DNA from: Acidobacteria bacterium SCN 69-37
GTDB taxonomy: Bacteria; Acidobacteriota; Vicinamibacteria; Vicinamibacterales; SCN-69-37
Direction of reading: 5' to 3'
Assembly (NCBI GenBank): GCA_001724025.1
Contig: MEDJ01000008.1
Location: 21,685 to 85,684, forward strand
Length of the DNA: 64,000 nucleotides
The number at the start of each line of letters is the position of its first letter. Positions within the stretch are counted from its first letter, which is position 1. Positions 62,188 to 64,000 of the stretch are shown piece by piece. The notes under the pieces are model-generated. The model searched no databases. It was not told the origin of the DNA and saw only the letters and a program-made list of their open reading frames with translations. Position numbers and translations under genes: made by a program.

Positions 62188-63302
62188 TGCAGGCGTCCTC
62201 GGACGAATGCGGTGGCCATGGTCAGCGTGGCGAGGGCGATGAGCGCCAGTGGCCACAGGCTGGCGAGAATGTCGCTGGGTGGCATGGCCTTGAGAAAACT
62301 GCCTTCGACGATGATGAGGAAGTGGGTCAGCGGAATGGCCTGGGCCAGCCATTGCAGGACGACAGGCATGTTTTCAACCGGTGTGGCGAAACCGGACATC
62401 AGCACTGCCGGCACGCCAATGGCGAACGCACCAAGGATAGCCTGCTGCTGCGTCATGCTGACGGCGGAAATCATCAGGCCGATGCCGACCACCGACAGGA
62501 TGAACAGCACCAGGCTGGCAAGCAGCAGCGCGAACGAGCCGGTGAACGGGATGCTGAACAGGAACACGCCCGCGCTGATCATGAACAGGCCCAGCAGTGT
62601 GCCGATCGCCAGCGCCGGCAGCGACTTGGAGACAATGATCTCCGGCGTCGAGGTGGGCGACACGAGTAACTGGTCGAAAGTGCCCAGCTCGCGTTCGCGC
62701 GCGATCGACAGCGAGGTGATGAGCAGCGCGCTGAACAGGGCCAGGATGCCGGTGAGCCCGGGCACGATGAACCAGCGGTAGACCAGGTTCGGGTTGAACC
62801 AGTGGCGCACGACCACGGGCGTTGGTGCCTGGGCGTCGGGCGCGACCTCGGCGCCGACATCGGCGGCGATGGTGGACAGATAGGCGACGGTGATCTGGCC
62901 CGAGTTGCTGCGCCGGCCATCAACGAGAACTTGAGCGCGGCCGCTGTCGCCGGCAGCGATGGTGCGCGAGAAGTCCACGGGAATGGCGAGCGCGGCGATC
63001 ACCTCGCCACGGTCGATCATCTCGTGCAACTGTCGCTGGCTGTCCACGTGCCGGACGTGGGTGATGAAGCGGGCGCTGTCCAGGCGCTGCACCAGTTCAT
63101 GCGACCAGCGTCCGGCGTCCTGGTTGTAGACGGCGATGTCGACGTTGCGCACTTCCAGCGTGGCGGCAAAGGCGAATACGAGTAGTTGCAGGATGGGCGG
63201 CACGAACACTACCATGCGGCTGCGCGGGTCGCGCAGCACGCTCAAGACTTCCTTGATGAACTGGGCGCGCAGACGGGTGAACGAGAAGGCGGAGGTCAAC
63301 AT
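62184..63302 (-). CDS. ABC-2 type transporter permease (YbhR/YhhJ-like)
   Basis: Membrane subunit of an ABC exporter, 372 aa. N-terminal helix (MVVFVPPILQLLVFAFAATL), a large periplasmic loop (VDIAVYNQDAGRWSHELVQR to VVVRHWFNPNLVYRWFIVPG), then five helices including LLITSLSIARERELGTFDQLLVSP, the ABC-2 signature. Paired with the second permease 4 bp upstream and with the NodT channel downstream. In E. coli such YbhFSR pumps export drugs; the substrate here is unknown. The ATPase and membrane-fusion protein should be beyond the window edge. Confidence 0.92.
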   Translation of the reverse strand: MLTSAFSFTRLRAQFIKEVLSVLRDPRSRMVVFVPPILQLLVFAFAATLEVRNVDIAVYNQDAGRWSHELVQRLDSARFITHVRHVDSQRQLHEMIDRGEVIAALAIPVDFSRTIAAGDSGRAQVLVDGRRSNSGQITVAYLSTIAADVGAEVAPDAQAPTPVVVRHWFNPNLVYRWFIVPGLTGILALFSALLITSLSIARERELGTFDQLLVSPTSTPEIIVSKSLPALAIGTLLGLFMISAGVFLFSIPFTGSFALLLASLVLFILSVVGIGLMISAVSMTQQQAILGAFAIGVPAVLMSGFATPVENMPVVLQWLAQAIPLTHFLIIVEGSFLKAMPPSDILASLWPLALIALATLTMATAFVRGRLQ

Positions 63303-63306
63303 CGCG

Positions 63307-63999
63307 TCACTCCAGGTTCTTGCGCGTGGCGCGCTTGGCGATGGCGAAGAACAACGCCCCGATCGCCGCCATGGCCGCCAGGTTGGGCAGGAACACGGCC
63401 CAGATGTCGCCGGCCAGGAACACGGTCTTGAGCGAGTCAACGAAGTAGCGCGCCGGAACCACCCGAGTGATGGCGCGGATCGGCGCTGGCATCGCGTCGA
63501 TCTCGTACAGAAAGCCCGAGAGCATGAAGGCCGGCAGAAAGCCCGTGAACAACGCAATCTGCGCCGCCAGGAACTGGTTGCGCGCCAGCGACGAAATCAA
63601 GAGGCCCTGGCCCAGCGCCGGCACCATGAACACCGCCGACAAGAGCAGCAGCGCCGCCAGCGAGCCGCGCATCGGCACGCCAAAGACGAACACCGCCAGC
63701 GCCGCCGCACCCAGTGTGGACAGCATGCCGAGCACGAAGTACGGCAGCAGCTTGCCGATCAGGATTTCGGCCACCGAGGCGGGCGTGGACAGCACCGCTT
63801 CCATGGTGCCGCGCTCCCATTCGCGCGCCACCACCAGCGCGGTCAGCATGGGGCCGATGATGGTCATGACGATGGCAATGGCCCCGGGAATCAGCGCGCG
63901 GCGGCTCTCCAACTCGGGGTTGAACCAGTAGCGTGGCTCCAGCACGACGGACTGCGCGGGTGCTGCGATATCGAGCCCGGCACGCCATGTCTGCACCAC
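63307..63999 (-). CDS. ABC-2 type transporter permease (YbhS-like), N-terminus cut by the window end
   Basis: Second permease of the same exporter. The visible 230 residues hold the end of the periplasmic loop (PRYWFNPELESRRALIPGAI) and the conserved cytoplasmic stretch ALVVAREWERGTMEAVLSTP, then helices and a basic end (AKRATRKNLE). The first roughly 140 residues and the start lie outside the window; the track's GTG at 63999 is internal. Same order as ybhS-ybhR. Confidence 0.9.
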   Translation of the reverse strand: MVQTWRAGLDIAAPAQSVVLEPRYWFNPELESRRALIPGAIAIVMTIIGPMLTALVVAREWERGTMEAVLSTPASVAEILIGKLLPYFVLGMLSTLGAAALAVFVFGVPMRGSLAALLLLSAVFMVPALGQGLLISSLARNQFLAAQIALFTGFLPAFMLSGFLYEIDAMPAPIRAITRVVPARYFVDSLKTVFLAGDIWAVFLPNLAAMAAIGALFFAIAKRATRKNLE

Positions 64000-64000
64000 G

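Overview
This is a very GC-rich bacterial chromosome segment that reads like an Acidobacteriota genome, probably of the Vicinamibacteria type. That placement is inferred from the gene mix and style (LPS and outer-membrane assembly genes, futalosine-pathway menaquinone genes, BshC, TPTPTP-type lipoproteins), not from a marker search. The window holds about 58 protein genes, no rRNA or tRNA that I can see, no CRISPR array and no insertion sequence.

Layout. 0-4 kb: a PAS/histidine kinase/receiver hybrid cut by the window edge, then a ClpC-type AAA+ ATPase. 4-11.5 kb: envelope biogenesis (BamA, a small lipoprotein on the other strand, a Skp-like chaperone, a fused FabZ-LpxA, LpxI, a Gfo/Idh/MocA oxidoreductase). 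11.5-18 kb: a tightly overlapping menaquinone (futalosine) operon: an MqnE-like protein without the radical-SAM cysteines, MqnA, MqnC, an amidohydrolase, a UbiA-type prenyltransferase, a UbiX-type flavin prenyltransferase and UbiE/MenG. 18-22.2 kb: a TonB-like protein, MiaA, phosphopentomutase, dGTPase-like HD protein. 22.2-27.2 kb: the fatty-acid block DUF177-rpmF-plsX-fabG-acpP-fabF plus a DUF374 acyltransferase. 27.3-33.2 kb: a Phd/PIN toxin-antitoxin pair overlapping an HDAC-family deacetylase, leuS, an LptE-like lipoprotein, holA. 33.2-47.8 kb is mostly on the minus strand: rpsT, S4-domain protein, alaS, recX, pilT, ilvE, a Ser/Thr kinase, (rsmE on plus), prmA-dnaJ-grpE-hrcA with a CIRCE-like operator, and a bifunctional penicillin-binding protein. 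47.8-50.7 kb is accessory: an unknown lipoprotein, a broken PIN toxin with its antitoxin, a ParD/ParE pair and a PadR regulator. 50.9-60.1 kb: bshC, carA, carB, an ArfB-like hydrolase, an SDR, a lipoprotein YqgE and a PEBP-like protein. 60.1-60.7 kb is gene-free and holds a degenerate array of about 22-bp repeats. 60.7-64 kb: a NodT-family outer-membrane lipoprotein and two ABC-2 permeases of an efflux system cut by the window end.

Cross-cutting signals. (1) A dispersed palindromic repeat (core close to CCCTGGGGCTTCAGCCCCAGGG) sits between genes, is tandemly triplicated behind recX, and has contributed C-terminal codons or the stop region to MiaA, RsmE and YqgE. A second family (GGGAGGC-rich) occurs alone or next to it. 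(2) Many genes have a TANNNT -10 box only 6-11 nt before the start codon, suggesting common leaderless transcription. (3) The most unusual protein is the MqnE-like protein that has kept the C-terminal MqnE features but lost CxxxCxxC.
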